Assembly (NCBI GenBank): GCA_015499995.1
Contig: JADNRV010000045.1
Coordinates: 1 to 64,000, forward strand
DNA: 64,000 bases
Direction of reading: 5' to 3'
DNA from: Flammula alnicola
Taxonomy: Eukaryota; Basidiomycota; Agaricomycetes; Agaricales; Strophariaceae
The position numbers and the translations under genes were made by a program. The first letter of the stretch is position 1. Each line of letters opens with the position of its first letter. Below, piece after piece: positions 36,416-47,341 of this stretch. The notes under the pieces were generated by a model. It saw only the letters and a program-made list of their open reading frames with translations. It had not been told where the DNA came from and searched no databases.

Positions 36416-39112
36416 TGTAGAGGCGACTGGAGGAGAGCTGCGACGCAAGCACGGGACTGGGGTAATTCGAGGAGGACTTTATAGTTCGTGATGGTGGAAA
36501 CTTATGCCCTGATTTGATTCGGACTGCGGGTGCGAAAATCCCTAGAGTGACTAGGATGATGCACAGCGGTGTCGCTTGTCGAAAGAATGAAAAGCCGAAC
36601 TTGGGAAGCGTAAGGTACAAGATCTCGACTTTTTGACGGTGGAAGAGAAAAGAGAGCCCTTTTCGTCGGATTTTCGCCCTAGCCATTCTTTGCAAACCCT
36701 AGGGTAAATGATAGCCAGATCTCCGATCGAACGGTGGTGAATTTTTGTCGAGTGCACCACAGGAACCCGAAAGAATGAGCACCACTGGCGCGACATCAGC
36801 AGAAAATGGCGCAATAATCATAGTTACCATACATGGCACCATTCACACGCTTTGCTTGATCCGTGCTTCTATATTTATCACATCCACGAGCGCCCAAGAT
36901 CGCGAAAATCGTGGTAAAAGCTCCCTTTGGGCCGTACCTCTATATAAAAAAGAATAATATAGTGGTTCAAGCTTGATCAAGGCACACTCGAAAGGCGTCA
37001 TCCTGGAACCAAATGATGCTTCGACGTGCTGGAGGGTGCTGGCCCTACCTCAGCCTCCTGTACCGAGTCGGATATCTTCAGGTTGGGTTGCCCTCGCCTC
37101 TCGTTCGAGGACCAGTACTGTACGCGGAGCTCGCCAGACCCGCTGGTCGGGTACCAATGCAATTTTGGGGGATCTGGGTTGGGGTCCATTCCTCCACAAA
37201 ATATCAGGAAAATTCTAAGTAAAACCAATGGAAATTACGTCACATCTCGAGGTTGACATAGTTACAAGACCATAAAGCTCACAATTTCAGACTGCAAATG
37301 GCACAGGAGGCAGAGCATATAGGAGCATACCACACACGTTATATATAATATGATGCTTTTTTTGTTCAGCTCACAACGTCTAGTACCATCTATTTCAAGG
37401 TATCGAAACAAAATAAAATTACCTGGGTTCGACTTAAGTATTCTGTATCGTTTATTTTTGCAACAAAGTAAATTGAACGTCGAAGGCTCCAAGTCGCCCT
37501 ATTATTCAAACCCCATATATTTCTTAAACGCCCATCGAGTGCCTGGCGGAAGGACCTGGAATGAAAGCAATTTGCGTCATATTAACTGGCCTACATCGGT
37601 CCGCTGTGATTTGTTTTCGAGATCGACGCTGCGAGGTGGCAACGATGGATATCGGCGTCCGCGTTCCGCGATAAAATACCCATGATCAAGTCAGCTGAAC
37701 GTCTCCTTTTTGATATGTATGGGTCTGCATATATGCATGTCGCCTCACACGCCCACCAAACAAATATCATGTCAAAAAATACGCAGGTTTTCTTATCTTG
37801 AAGGTGCCATATTACTATATGGTGTTGCCACTTGTTGCCATCCCTGCTGCCATATGCTTAATCTTAGTGCTATGCGGAAACGCCCTGGGGCCTGGATAGC
37901 CAATGAATGTGCTTGAATGTGTTACTGCGACATTTCAACTTAATACTTAGTAGGAAAGCGTAATGTGGGGTGGCGCACTGAATTAGTCTGGGGTACACGG
38001 CCCTTCAAGGGTAAGAAGGGGATCTTCATCAATAAAATACTTATTCTAATTTAGAGTATGTCCAGTGGCTCTGAGCGACTCAAATAGAAAGCAAAAATAT
38101 CGCGCGCAGGGGATGATAGGGGATCCCGGGATATGACGTGAAGCCCGACTTCGAGTTGCGGTGAGTAGAGCCGGGCATCAATTGTCGAAGGATTTTCCAA
38201 ATAAGTGAAATAAAATACATGCCATTTGCGACACTTGGGAGTGCGCCACATAAATATAGATGCACACGAGCAAGTTATGTTCCTGGAAACACATTACATA
38301 AGGAGCAATGCGAATGCGAATCATCGGCTATGTACAGCCCACAATGCAGCCACAAAACAAAGGATGATAAGATCTTAAGATGCCCTAAATTTCATCCACC
38401 CAGAGTGAGCCTGGAGCACCGCGCAGCGGGACCAACCTGGATGATGGGCTGGATTGGTTCCCAAATATTTGCAATGCATTGGAGATGGATTGAGAATGTC
38501 TCGCGCGTTATAATTTCAGTACATAAATCGGGTCCGACAACCCGTAGACCGCCCAATGGAAGAGGCCCATTCTCGCACATGTTACTCGCCCCATTCTTGA
38601 GCCAAGAGCTCCTCCAGATCAAACGCCCGCTTGAACGAGATAGGCTAGATGTGCCCCCGGCAGAAGAAAAACCCGAGACGGTGGTGCTTGCTTGCCCATG
38701 AGCTCTCCAGATTTGTAGGTCCATTTCGAAGTCTCATTTGGGGCCGATATAGGGCCGCTGGTAAGGATTCGAATTGGAGTATCAATAATGAAATCCCACG
38801 TTCAATAAGCGCCCATTCCCAAGAGCTCGACATTGAGCGAACAATTCGCTGTGCAACCAAAGCGCTCCACGCAGAGGAGAGGGAGAGACGGTGATGGGAA
38901 AAGGTCGAATAAGGCAAGAGCGTGATGATCGTGCGTGGCAAAACCCAGCACAGCAAACAGAGCCTTGTCGTCGACTCATCTTTGTCCGCGTCCCTTTCTC
39001 CCCAATTCCTTTCCCGCTTTCTGTCTCTCCAGGCCAGTGCGCGGTGCGCCTGTATCACCACCTATCACGACACACTCACAACTTTCCACTATCCTCCATT
39101 CGATACGATTTA
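36416..39112. other. 2.7-kb intergenic region, no gene recognised
   Basis: Lies between the divergent permease and STRAP genes. Open frames such as 38219-38701 (plus) and 38392-38724 (minus) overlap each other and lack a known family or splice-joined extension. Microsatellites, terminal repeats and coding remnants of transposons were not evident to me. A poorly conserved gene could be hidden here. Confidence 0.45.
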
Positions 39113-40323
39113 ATGTCAGCTCCCCTGAGATCAACTCCTCTTGTGGCACCAGGTCACACCCGCCCCATTACACATCTTTCTTTCTCTCCGATCCAAGATG
39201 ACGGCACGTTTTTGCTTGTATCAAGCTGTAAAGATGGGAACCCAATGTTGAGAGAATGGACCGGCGATTGGATTGGAACCTTCCTCGGACACAAAGGTGC
39301 TGTATGGTGTACGAAGCTTTCTCTGGACGGGTCGCGCGCAGCGTCGGGTAGCGCTGATTTTACGGCGTAAGTGGCCCTTCGACAAGAATTATCTTGCTTG
39401 ACTTATCGTGCTAATCTGAACGTAGGAAAGTATGGGATACGTACTCTGGCAACTGTCTTCATTCATTCCCGCATAATCACATCGTCCGGAGCGTGCTTTG
39501 TCGCCACAGTCAACGCATCTGTTGACGGGAGGCCAAGAGAAAAAAGTACGAATATTCGATCTCAATCGCCCCGACGCCGAACCCGATTTTCTTTATGATG
39601 CGGGTCCTTTATCCCATGATGGAACCATTAAAAGTGTCGTCTGGGTCGGCGATCACACTGGTGTGACCGCTGGTGAAGACGGAAAAGTCAAGTAAGTCAA
39701 TGTCGACCTCTCCGACGCTTTCAGCTAGTAACATCGTCCGTTGCATTGCATAGGTGGTGGGATTTGCGGTCTCGAGAAATGACGCAAGTCCTCACATTTC
39801 CCGACCCCATCACATCGATGGAACTTTCTCTGCAGACTCAACGATTAGTTTTGACTTCTGGAAAGACCGTCAACTTTATTCCCGCTTTGCCTCATACTGG
39901 CCACAGCACTCATAGCCTCACGCTTCGATATGCGCCATCTTCTGCCTCCATTCACCCTATCCTCCAAGATCGTTTCGTGACAGGCAGTATGAGCGATGAA
40001 TGGGTTAGGGTCCATGGTATTAATGGAGAAGAGAGAGATGTTCTCAAGGGACACCATGGTCCTGTCCATTGTGTGGAGTTTAGCCCTGATGGAGAGATGT
40101 ATGCAAGTGGAAGTGGTACGTCCTCTTAATGTTCCATGTCTTCGAACATGGCTAATCAATTTCGCGATTCTTCGTTCAATAGAGGATGGTAAGCCCTTGA
40201 TTTATTGAACTTCCAAGTTAACTAACGGCTAACAAATTTTTCGCAGGTACCATCCGACTCTGGCAAACAACACCCGGCAAGACCTATGGATTATGGCAGG
40301 GGAGCAGCACTAACGGGCATTGA
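39113..40323 (+). CDS. STRAP: STRAP/UNRIP-like WD-repeat protein
   Basis: Seven-bladed WD40 scaffold; in animals STRAP joins the SMN complex and TGF-beta receptor complexes. The start at 39113 gives MSAPLRSTPLVAPGHTRPIT. Repeats: HLSFSPIQDDGTFLLVSSCK, then REWTGDWIGTFLGHKGAVW, LSLDGSRAASGSADFTAKVW, HNHIVRS, LLTGGQEKKVRIFDLNRP, VVWVGDHTGVTAGEDGKVKW, WDLRSREMTQVLTFPD, ILQDRFVTGSMSDEWVRVHG, HHGPVHCVEFSPDGEMYAS, and finally GSEDGTIRLWQTTPGKTYG. The order and linkers fit STRAP. A one-base gap near 39495 breaks the frame between HIVRS and ALSPQSTHLLTGGQ (gtgct where gtggct is expected), probably an assembly error. The final repeat depends on a 6-nt exon at 40183-40188. Confidence 0.9.
40183..40188 (+). 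other. 6-nt microexon of STRAP
   Basis: The exon aggatg sits between ..ttcaatag and gtaagc. The upstream exon ends ..GGAAGTG before gtacgt, and the downstream exon begins GTACCATC after ..tcgcag. Joined they read GSEDGTIRLW, the canonical WD-repeat ending. Omitting the 6 nt removes the conserved Glu-Asp while keeping frame. Confidence 0.8.
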
Positions 40324-40647
40324 TGAAAATAATAATGAACTGTGCAATTTCAGAGATTATGTTTAGGTTATTTCGTTGATCGACCCTCCTGTAGTGGTTC
40401 TATTCTAATGATGTCGATGCTGTCTTGTTCATATTATCCAAGGGCCCGAGTTTTGCATCCGTTGATACCTCAGCCACTCAGCGCTCAGCGTTCAGTTCGA
40501 CGTTCTCATCATCAGATTCATTTCTCCGGTCCCGACTCCCGATGCAGTAATCGGTAATCACATGACTAACCTCAGTTGCCTTACGTCATAGAGGTCTAGA
40601 TTGAATCCACGGCTTGATTTGCCAGCCTTCCGTCACATACAACCACC
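40324..40647. other. Intergenic
   Basis: Spacer between STRAP and the next plus-strand gene; no element recognised. Confidence 0.5.
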
Positions 40648-41555
40648 ATGTCAGTTCACATACACCATCGTTCTCTCTCCCGCGATTCAGAAGGAAATCC
40701 AAGACCACCACGGTCACCGTCTCCACCAACTCAGACATTTCACCCTTCGATTCTACCTCGCTCTGTTCCGACACCAGCTCTAGTGGAATCAGTCGCTGGC
40801 GGAGCTCATTATGCTGGAGTCAAAGTAGACTCGGATACCATTCTCAAACACAGAAGAAGCAGTGTTCGGCATCATACTGAGCTTAACCATGATCATGAGC
40901 GTATCCTGGATGACCTGACGGAACTCTACTGTTGTCGCCCCACCCTGGAAATCTTTGAAAGGTCGTGGAGTAAAGATGCTGAGTTTGAGGTCAGTCTTGT
41001 CGTTTGTTGGTGTCTTGGACCCAGTTTTCATTGTCGTTTCTTAAGGAATCTCTGTGCAAATGCAAAGGTTTTGATGAATACGCAGCGCAAGTGAGTCATC
41101 CATAACTTCTAGTCCATTCTACTGACGTTCATCTTTTCAGTGGTTTGCAATGGTTCGTCGTGCTTCGCAAGTTTTTCCTTTGTTCACGCTGATTTGTATA
41201 TTCTCTAGCCCAAGATATTCATAAAGTCGGAGCAGATTTCGAAACGAGTCATGTCTTCACAGATGACCCAAATCAGTTCATCTACTTTCAGACTCAGGAA
41301 TATACTACGCGTTTTTTGAAAAAGAAAAAGGTCTGTTTTCACGGCATGCTCTGAAATATGATTACCTGATCCTTTTCCTCTAAGATCATCGAGTCCATAA
41401 TCACAGTCGACTTGGATGAACACGACAAAATAATTCGACTAGTCGACCAATGGAGCGGGAAAGACCTACCCACTCGATTCGGAGCGTCGTTCCTCCGGAC
41501 CTTGAATGCCAAGATTATGCCTTGGGTGTTGCGGGTCCCGAAATCCTCGCATTAA
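40648..41555 (+). CDS. Uncharacterised conserved fungal protein, possibly NTF2/SnoaL-like
   Basis: Function unknown. The start at 40648 gives MSVHIHHRSLSRDSEG and a Pro/Ser-rich N-terminus. The conserved body reads HDHERILDDLTELYCCRPTL, then EIFERSWSKDAEFE, LCKCKGFDEYAAQ, WFAM, PKIFIKSEQISKRVMSS, then TDDPNQFIYFQTQEYTTRFL, and IIESIITVDLDEHDKIIRLV followed by DQWSGKDLPTRFGASF. The pattern of a short helix followed by beta strands ending in VDxWxG is like small NTF2/SnoaL-type domains, but I cannot confirm the fold. A 12-nt exon (41141-41152) encodes WFAM. The frame then needs one extra base near 41255-41258 to reach TDDPNQF; alternatively the exon is 16 nt and no base is missing. TAA at 41553-41555. 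Confidence 0.75.
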
Positions 41556-41922
41556 CGAATCTAATGCATTTACTTGTCTATTTTTACTTTGGAAGCGTGG
41601 AAGCCGTCATGTCAGTATATCTTATTCACAACGGTTTGTCGGTGTATTATAAATTCATTCATACTGGCTTGTAATATTAAATATGTTCATATCTATTGTA
41701 ACACTTGGTAGCTTTTATTTTCTTGCTGGAATACAACATCGTATCATCATATTCTATGCGTTCATCGTCAAAAATAGCTTCATGATCGTGTCAAAACCGG
41801 ATCGTCCTCTTCAAATTCGCTGGTCACCTGAGAGTGTCTGAGAAGGCACTTTTCATATGACCAGCGAATTCCTTATTATATAAGGAGTGGTATTTCGATA
41901 ATGGTTCCCATCGTAAGTTCTC
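41556..41922. other. Intergenic
   Basis: Spacer between plus-strand genes; a short near-palindromic stretch around 41815-41870 (cgctggtcac..gaccagcga) could form a hairpin. No gene seen. Confidence 0.4.
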
Positions 41923-43048
41923 ATGGCACCTGCAGTACAATCCGTATCCCCACTCGCCCCAATAGGCGTCACTGCCGCTCTCGAAGCAGCGAACGACCCA
42001 AGCGTCAAGCCCGTGCCAAAAATCTTTGATGAGTTCGCCCTGAAGGACCGTGTGGGTATTGTCTCTGGTGGAAACCGGGGCTTGGGGCTAGAGATGGCGT
42101 TGGCGCTGTGCGAAGCGGGTGCTCGTGCGATATATTGCTTCGATCTTCCGGCGACCCCTTCCGACGAGTGGCAGAAGACCCACGAATACGTCAAGAGGAT
42201 GGCGAATGGGTCGAGGTTGGAGTATGTCAGCGTTGACGTACGTGATCAGCAGGCGATGTGGAAGAGGGCCGAGGAAATAGGAGATCGAGAGGGGAGGATG
42301 GACGTCTGTGTTGCCGCTGCTGGGATACTCAAGACCCACACGGATTGCTTGACTTATCCTGCGGAGCAGTTTAAGGAGGCAGGGTTTTCGTTATCTTGCT
42401 CCCCAATGTTCCTTGTTTTGATGCTTGATGCTTTATTGCGTTCCACCTAGGTCCTTGATGTCAACACGAACGGTGTCTTGTATACTGCACAAGCCGCAGG
42501 TCAGCAGATGCGCCGGTATGGAAGAGGAGGCAGCATCATCTTGATCGCCTCCATGTCAGGGAGCATTACGAACAAAGTGAGCATCTCCCTCGAATGAATG
42601 AATAGGTGAACGTTGACAGTAACAGGACCATGCATGGGTGTCGTACAACACCAGCAAATCTGCCGTCCTCCAAATGGCGCGGAGCATGGCCTGCGAACTC
42701 GGCACCGAAAACATTCGAGTAAACTCGTTGTCGCCTGGACATATATACACCTCGTTCGTCCATTCTATACTGTCTTCGTCCAGCTCCGCTTAAGGTGATA
42801 TGGTATGTCAAGGATGACAGCAGCCTATCTTGACACGCAGCCACATCTGCTCGGGAAATGGTCGAGCTTAAACCCAATGGGACGCATTGGGCGCCCAGAC
42901 GAGCTTCGTGGCGTCATTACGTGGCTGGCGAGCGACGCGTCCAGCTTTTGCACGGGCAGCGAGTACGTGATATGTTGATGTCCACGAGGGTTTAAAAGCT
43001 AACATGCGTTTCAGCATTCTCGTGAGCGGTGGCCATCATGCTTGGTAA
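41923..43048 (+). CDS. Short-chain dehydrogenase/reductase
   Basis: NAD(P)-dependent Rossmann-fold oxidoreductase, sugar-alcohol/sorbose-reductase-like branch of SDRs. The start at 41923 gives MAPAVQSVSPLAPIGVTA. Cofactor motif VGIVSGGNRGLGLEMALALC, then GARAIYCFDLP, YVSVDVRDQQ, the conserved MDVCVAAAGIL (usual NAG), VLDVNTNGVLYTAQA, GSIILIASMSGS with the catalytic Ser, then VSYNTSKSAVLQMARSMACE with the Tyr-X3-Lys pair. IRVNSLSPGHIYTSM and a typical C-terminus CTGSDILVSGGHHAW follow, with TAA at 43046-43048. The intron after EQFKE appears to use a GC donor (gcaggg..cacctag). The substrate is unknown. Confidence 0.88.
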
Positions 43049-43470
43049 ACGAGGAAAGTCGACAGATGAAAAAGACAGCACTTGGACTGAGAATCGGAAA
43101 ACCTGTAGTCATAGCATGTGGGTCAGCGAATAGCGACCACAACTTGTGTTTGCATGAAATTGTCACACAGAAAGGGACTGGTTACTTTGAACCGAAGATA
43201 GCCTGAGAGTCCGGATGCTCTGAAAAGCTTGTCCACATGCAATGCTGAAACAAGGTAGGATAGTCGGGAGGGCCGGGGAGGCGGCCATAGTTAAGTCCGA
43301 CGAGATACGGTTGCAGAATGGGTACAGTATAGGCTAATAAATGGTGAGTATGAGAAAGAGCGGGGAGAATTAATACCGATAGGATTGATATAATGCGATA
43401 TAATGCCAGCGAATATACAAGGATTTGCCGATAAAATTACAAGTCTGACAGGAAGGAAAATCCACATGGA
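43049..43470. other. Convergent 3' region
   Basis: Tail-to-tail spacer between the SDR gene and CMC2; no gene recognised. Confidence 0.5.
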
Positions 43471-43814
43471 TCAGAGGGCGCGGAATTCCTGCAGTGCCCG
43501 GTCTGTTTTGGCTTTGCGCTCCTTCGCCTGCTCTCTATTCTGGGAAGTCCGAACAAGGCGCTAGGAGAGGAATTGTCAGTTAGATTCCATACAAACATGT
43601 ATGGCGCCACCCCTCGCACCTCGTCCCTTAAGCAATGATTCAGCGCATCCTTTTGCCTGTTACAAACCCCGAGGAATTTGGTCCACCCGCTTGCGTGACA
43701 TTGCTCAAGTGCTTCAATGAACTCCTTGCATGCTGACCGGCGAATTTGGTCAATGGTGATGTGTCAGAGAGCAATGAACTTACCTAGTTTTTTGTCAGAC
43801 AGCTGTGCATGCAT
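43471..43814 (-). CDS. CMC2: CMC2-like twin-CX9C protein (mitochondrial intermembrane space)
   Basis: Small cytochrome-c-oxidase assembly protein, 77 residues over three exons, easily missed because no exon exceeds 113 nt. Exon 1 (43784-43814) encodes MHAQLSDKKL. Exon 2 (43620-43732) encodes CKEFIEALEQCHASGWTKFL, then GVCNRQKDALNHCLRDE. Exon 3 (43471-43560) encodes RLVRTSQNREQAKERKAKTD, then RALQEFRAL and TGA. Two CX9C motifs are exact: C-KEFIEALEQ-C and C-NRQKDALNH-C. The MHxxLS opening and the basic charged C-terminus match Cmc2. Both introns have gt..ag ends and keep phase. Such proteins are imported and oxidised by Mia40. It is divergent from transketolase, with 324 bases between starts. 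Confidence 0.88.
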
Positions 43815-44138
43815 ATGGAAAAGAGTAGCTTAGACAAGCTTTGCGTGATTCCCAAGCAGGTTAGAAATGAGATACGAAAGGGAAGGTGTAACCAGGAAAT
43901 TTATTCCGGGGAAGGCGCGTAAATCCGGAGCAAGTCAATGCCTGGACCGGCAAAATAGGCAACAGATCCGCCGATGCGAAAGATTAGATATTCTGCCTTG
44001 AGCTCATCCCAGTGTCGTCCTCTCCACTAAAAAGACACGGAATCTTTTAGTCTGACTACGGGAGACTAGCTCATCCTGGGTCCCCACTCAACAAGTCCTT
44101 GAATTTTCTCTCATCGTCCCTCTTTCTTCCCAACCACC
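43815..44138. promoter_or_regulatory. Divergent promoter region, CMC2 and transketolase
   Basis: 324 bases between two divergent starts. Pyrimidine-rich just before the transketolase ATG (ctctcatcgtccctctttcttcc region), common in highly expressed fungal genes. Confidence 0.4.
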
Positions 44139-47037
44139 ATGTCCTCCTTCACTGCAAATCCCGCGGACAATGTCGCCATCGCCACCATCCGCACCCTCGC
44201 CGTCGATGTCGTCGGAAAGGCCAACTCTGGTCACCCTGGTTCGTTGCCCGCCTCTACGTGTCCTTTTCGGATGTTCTAACGATGCGGCATATGATCAGGT
44301 GCACCCTTGGGAATGGCACCCGTATCCCACATCCTCTTCTCTCGGTACGTTGTGCTGGCCCAGTTGCTCGATCATCGCTAATACTTATCGACCCAAACAA
44401 TCAGATTCCTGAACGCGAACCCCAAAAATTCAAAGTGGTTCAACCGAGATCGATTTGTGCTGTCCAACGGGTGGGTGTCGTTGTTGCACATGCCGTTTTT
44501 CTTGTTCTGAACGCTTCCTTGTTTCGTAGACATGCGTGAGTGCAATTAACTTAAACCTTGTTCAAGAACGCGTCGCCGATCTCTGATTAGATGCGCTCTC
44601 CAATATGTGCTTCTCCACCTCTTGGGCTACAAGCTTTCCATGGATGATCTGAAGGCCTTCCGTCAACTTGATTCCAAGACACCCGGTCATCCGGAAGCCA
44701 ACCACACCGATGGTTCGCTGCTTTCTTCTTCGTTACATAAAAAATCAATTTACATGCCTCGCAGGTATCGAGGTCACCACTGGCCCTCTTGGTCAAGGTT
44801 TCGCAAACGGTGTTGGAATGGCCATTGCCCAGGCACATCTCGCCGCTGTTTACAACAAGGACGGCTTTGATTTGATCACCAACTATACATATGGTAGCTA
44901 TCTGCAGCGCATACATGAATGCGAAACACCCATGTCTTACCCTTCTTTCAAGTTTTCACTGGCGATGGCTGTCTTATGGAGGGTGTAGCCAGCGAAGCTG
45001 CAAGCTTGGGAGGACATCTCCAACTTGGCAATCTGATTGTTGTAAGTATTACCGTTCTTGGAAGTACAGTCACTTGATTGAAGGGCTTCTTCCTGTGCAG
45101 ATCTATGACGATAATCGTAAGTATTGAACATGACTGCATGAACTTCGGAAACTAAATATACCATCGGACAGATATTTCCATCGACGGAGATACTGCTGTT
45201 GCATTCACCGAGAACGTGGAACAGCGCTTCCTTGCTTACGGCTGGCAGGTGCTTCATGTCGACAATGGAGACACGTGAGTAAATATTAGAAATATCTGAA
45301 TTACGCTAAATGGTTTCGCAGCGATCTCGTTGGAATTCACAACGCCATCGCTGAGGCGCGCAAGGAGAAGAACAAGCCCACAATCATCCGCCTCCGTACC
45401 ACCATTGGTTACGGCTCCAAGCAGCAAGGAACCCACGGTGTTCATGGCTCGCGTAAGTATTTAAACGCCTTTAGAAATCTTGGTGTTTAGCTAAAATTTC
45501 ACGCAGCTCTCAAGCCCGACGATATTGTGGCCTTGAAGACGAAATTCGGCTTCGCTCCCGATCAGAAATTCCAGGTGCCCCAGGAGACATACGATTTCTA
45601 CTCTGAATTCGGAAAGCGTGGAGCGGCTCTTGAAGCAGAGTGGAATTCGCTCCTCGCGGCGTACGGACAGAAATATCCCAACGAGCACGCTGAGCTTACC
45701 CGCCGCATTTCTGGAAAGCTTCCCGAGGGATGGGAGAAGAATCTGCCTGTCTATAAACCCACTGATCCCGCTCAAGCCTCTCGCAAGCTTTCCGAGATCG
45801 TCCTTACTGCCATTATTCCCTCTCTACCTGACCTGCTCGGTGGATCTGCCGATTTGACGGGAAGTAACTTGACTAAAGTCAAGAGCTCAGTCGACTTCCA
45901 ACCACCCAGCACCGGTCTTGGAACGTATGCTGGTACATATATCCGATATGGTGTCCGTGAACACGGAATGGGAGCTATCGCCAACGGATTGTCGGCATAT
46001 GGCGCTATTATTCCATTCGTTGCTACTTTCTTGGTATGTTAACCACTGGTTTCATCGGTTATGACTCATAATTTGATTTGCAGAACTTCGTGTCTTACGC
46101 CTCCGGTGCTGTCAGATTGTCGGCACTTAGCGGACATCAGGTTATTTGGGTTGGTGAGTAAAGGAGATGGCTTTAACCTTTGGCTCTCACTCACAAGTCG
46201 CGAATAGCAACCCACGATTCCATTGGTCTCGGTGAAGATGGTCCCACGCATCAACCTGTTGAGACAGCCATTGCTCTGCGTGCCACCCCCAACTTGGCCT
46301 TCTGGCGCCCAGCCGATGGCAACGAGACCTCTGCAGCCTACCTGGTCGCTCTCAAGTCCAACAAGACCCCTTCCATCCTCTCCCTCTCCCGCCAGAACTT
46401 GCCCAACCTCGAAGGTTCTCCATTGAGAAGGCCGCTCGTGGTGGCTACGTCCTCCATGAGGAGGCCAACGAAGACCTCACCATCGTCAGCACTGGAAGCG
46501 AAGTCAGTATCGCTGTAGAGGCTGCCAAGAAACTCAAGGCTGAGGGCATCAAGACCCGTGTTGTCAGCTTGCCTTGTTGGTTGACGTTCGACCAGCAGGA
46601 CGAGGCTTACAGATTGAGTGTCTTGAGGAGCGGAGCACCTATTTTGTCCTTGGAGGCTCTTTCCGTGAGTGCCTTGCACCGTGATTTTGTGAACTCGAGA
46701 TTGATAAAGTATGATTTTCTTTAGACCGCCGGATGGGCGAAGTACAGCCACGAGGTGAGATTTTATTTAACATGCAAGCGTTGCTCCACAGACTGACGTT
46801 CTGTCCCAGCAATTCGGTTTGGCTGCGTGGGGTGCATCTGGTCCCTACCAGAAGGTGTACGAGAAATTCGGAATCACTGGTTCAAGTAAGTGTCGCATCC
46901 ACAGGGCTTGAGAACTGGAGTAGGTTCTAACAGGATTTACCCTAGATATCGCTGTGGTCGGCAAGAAGGTTGTCGACTTCTACAAGCAGAGGGGTGGCCA
47001 GGTTGTGTCTCCTCTGGTCAAGGCTTTCCATCTGTAA
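44139..47037 (+). CDS. TKL1: Transketolase
   Basis: Thiamine-diphosphate enzyme of the pentose phosphate pathway that moves two-carbon units between sugar phosphates. The start at 44139 gives [20 protein letters not shown]. Blocks: [166 protein letters not shown] and [15 protein letters not shown]. The end [18 protein letters not shown] leads to TAA at 47035-47037. A base is missing near 46416-46421, so the frame slips between NLPNLEGS and [14 protein letters not shown]. Eleven or more introns. Exons of 6 nt (44530-44535) and 16 nt (45101-45116) are required. Confidence 0.95.
44530..44535 (+). other. 6-nt microexon of transketolase
   Basis: The exon acatgc lies between ..tttcgtag and gtgagt. 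The upstream exon ends TCCAACGG before gtgggt, and the downstream exon begins ATGCGCTC after ..gattag. Joined: LSNGHACALQY, where Gly-His is the invariant active-site LSNGH motif of transketolases; the His codon lies wholly in these 6 nt. Confidence 0.85.
45101..45116 (+). other. 16-nt microexon of transketolase
   Basis: The exon atctatgacgataatc sits between ..cctgtgcag and gtaagt. It encodes IYDDN plus one base and joins NLIV to HISIDGDT, rebuilding the conserved IVIYDDN motif. Confidence 0.85.
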
Positions 47038-47341
47038 GAATTTTTAGACTAGGTTAGTGTCCGTGGTTCGAATAAATGGAATAAGAGGACATGGGTATAG
47101 ATAGAGTGTATCAGATATTATTTCCAAGTCAATTTTATCTTCTGACGTAAAAACCTTACGGTGCTCCGAGTCTTCGTTTTGGCCCTTTGGCGTCGTTTAA
47201 AGGCATTTTGGGTGTAGGACAGATCCACGGAATGATGACCTTCAAGCTTCAACGCACATCCGGAATTCCCGGTGAAACACTCTCCTGCAAGTGTGTGCAA
47301 TGAAATACTGAATTTGAAGAGGCGGTTCTATAGTTGATAGC
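47038..47341. other. Convergent 3' region
   Basis: Tail-to-tail spacer between transketolase and QCR7. A 60-codon open frame on the minus strand (47118-47300) has no support. Confidence 0.5.

Noticed and set aside
38219..38724. Overlapping open frames on both strands (160 and 110 codons)
   Set aside because: They overlap one another, lack splice-supported extension and match nothing I recognise; not annotated as genes.
33630..43048. Biosynthetic gene cluster around the permease and SDR
   Set aside because: No synthase, P450, transcription factor or other tailoring enzymes nearby; the neighbours are housekeeping genes.
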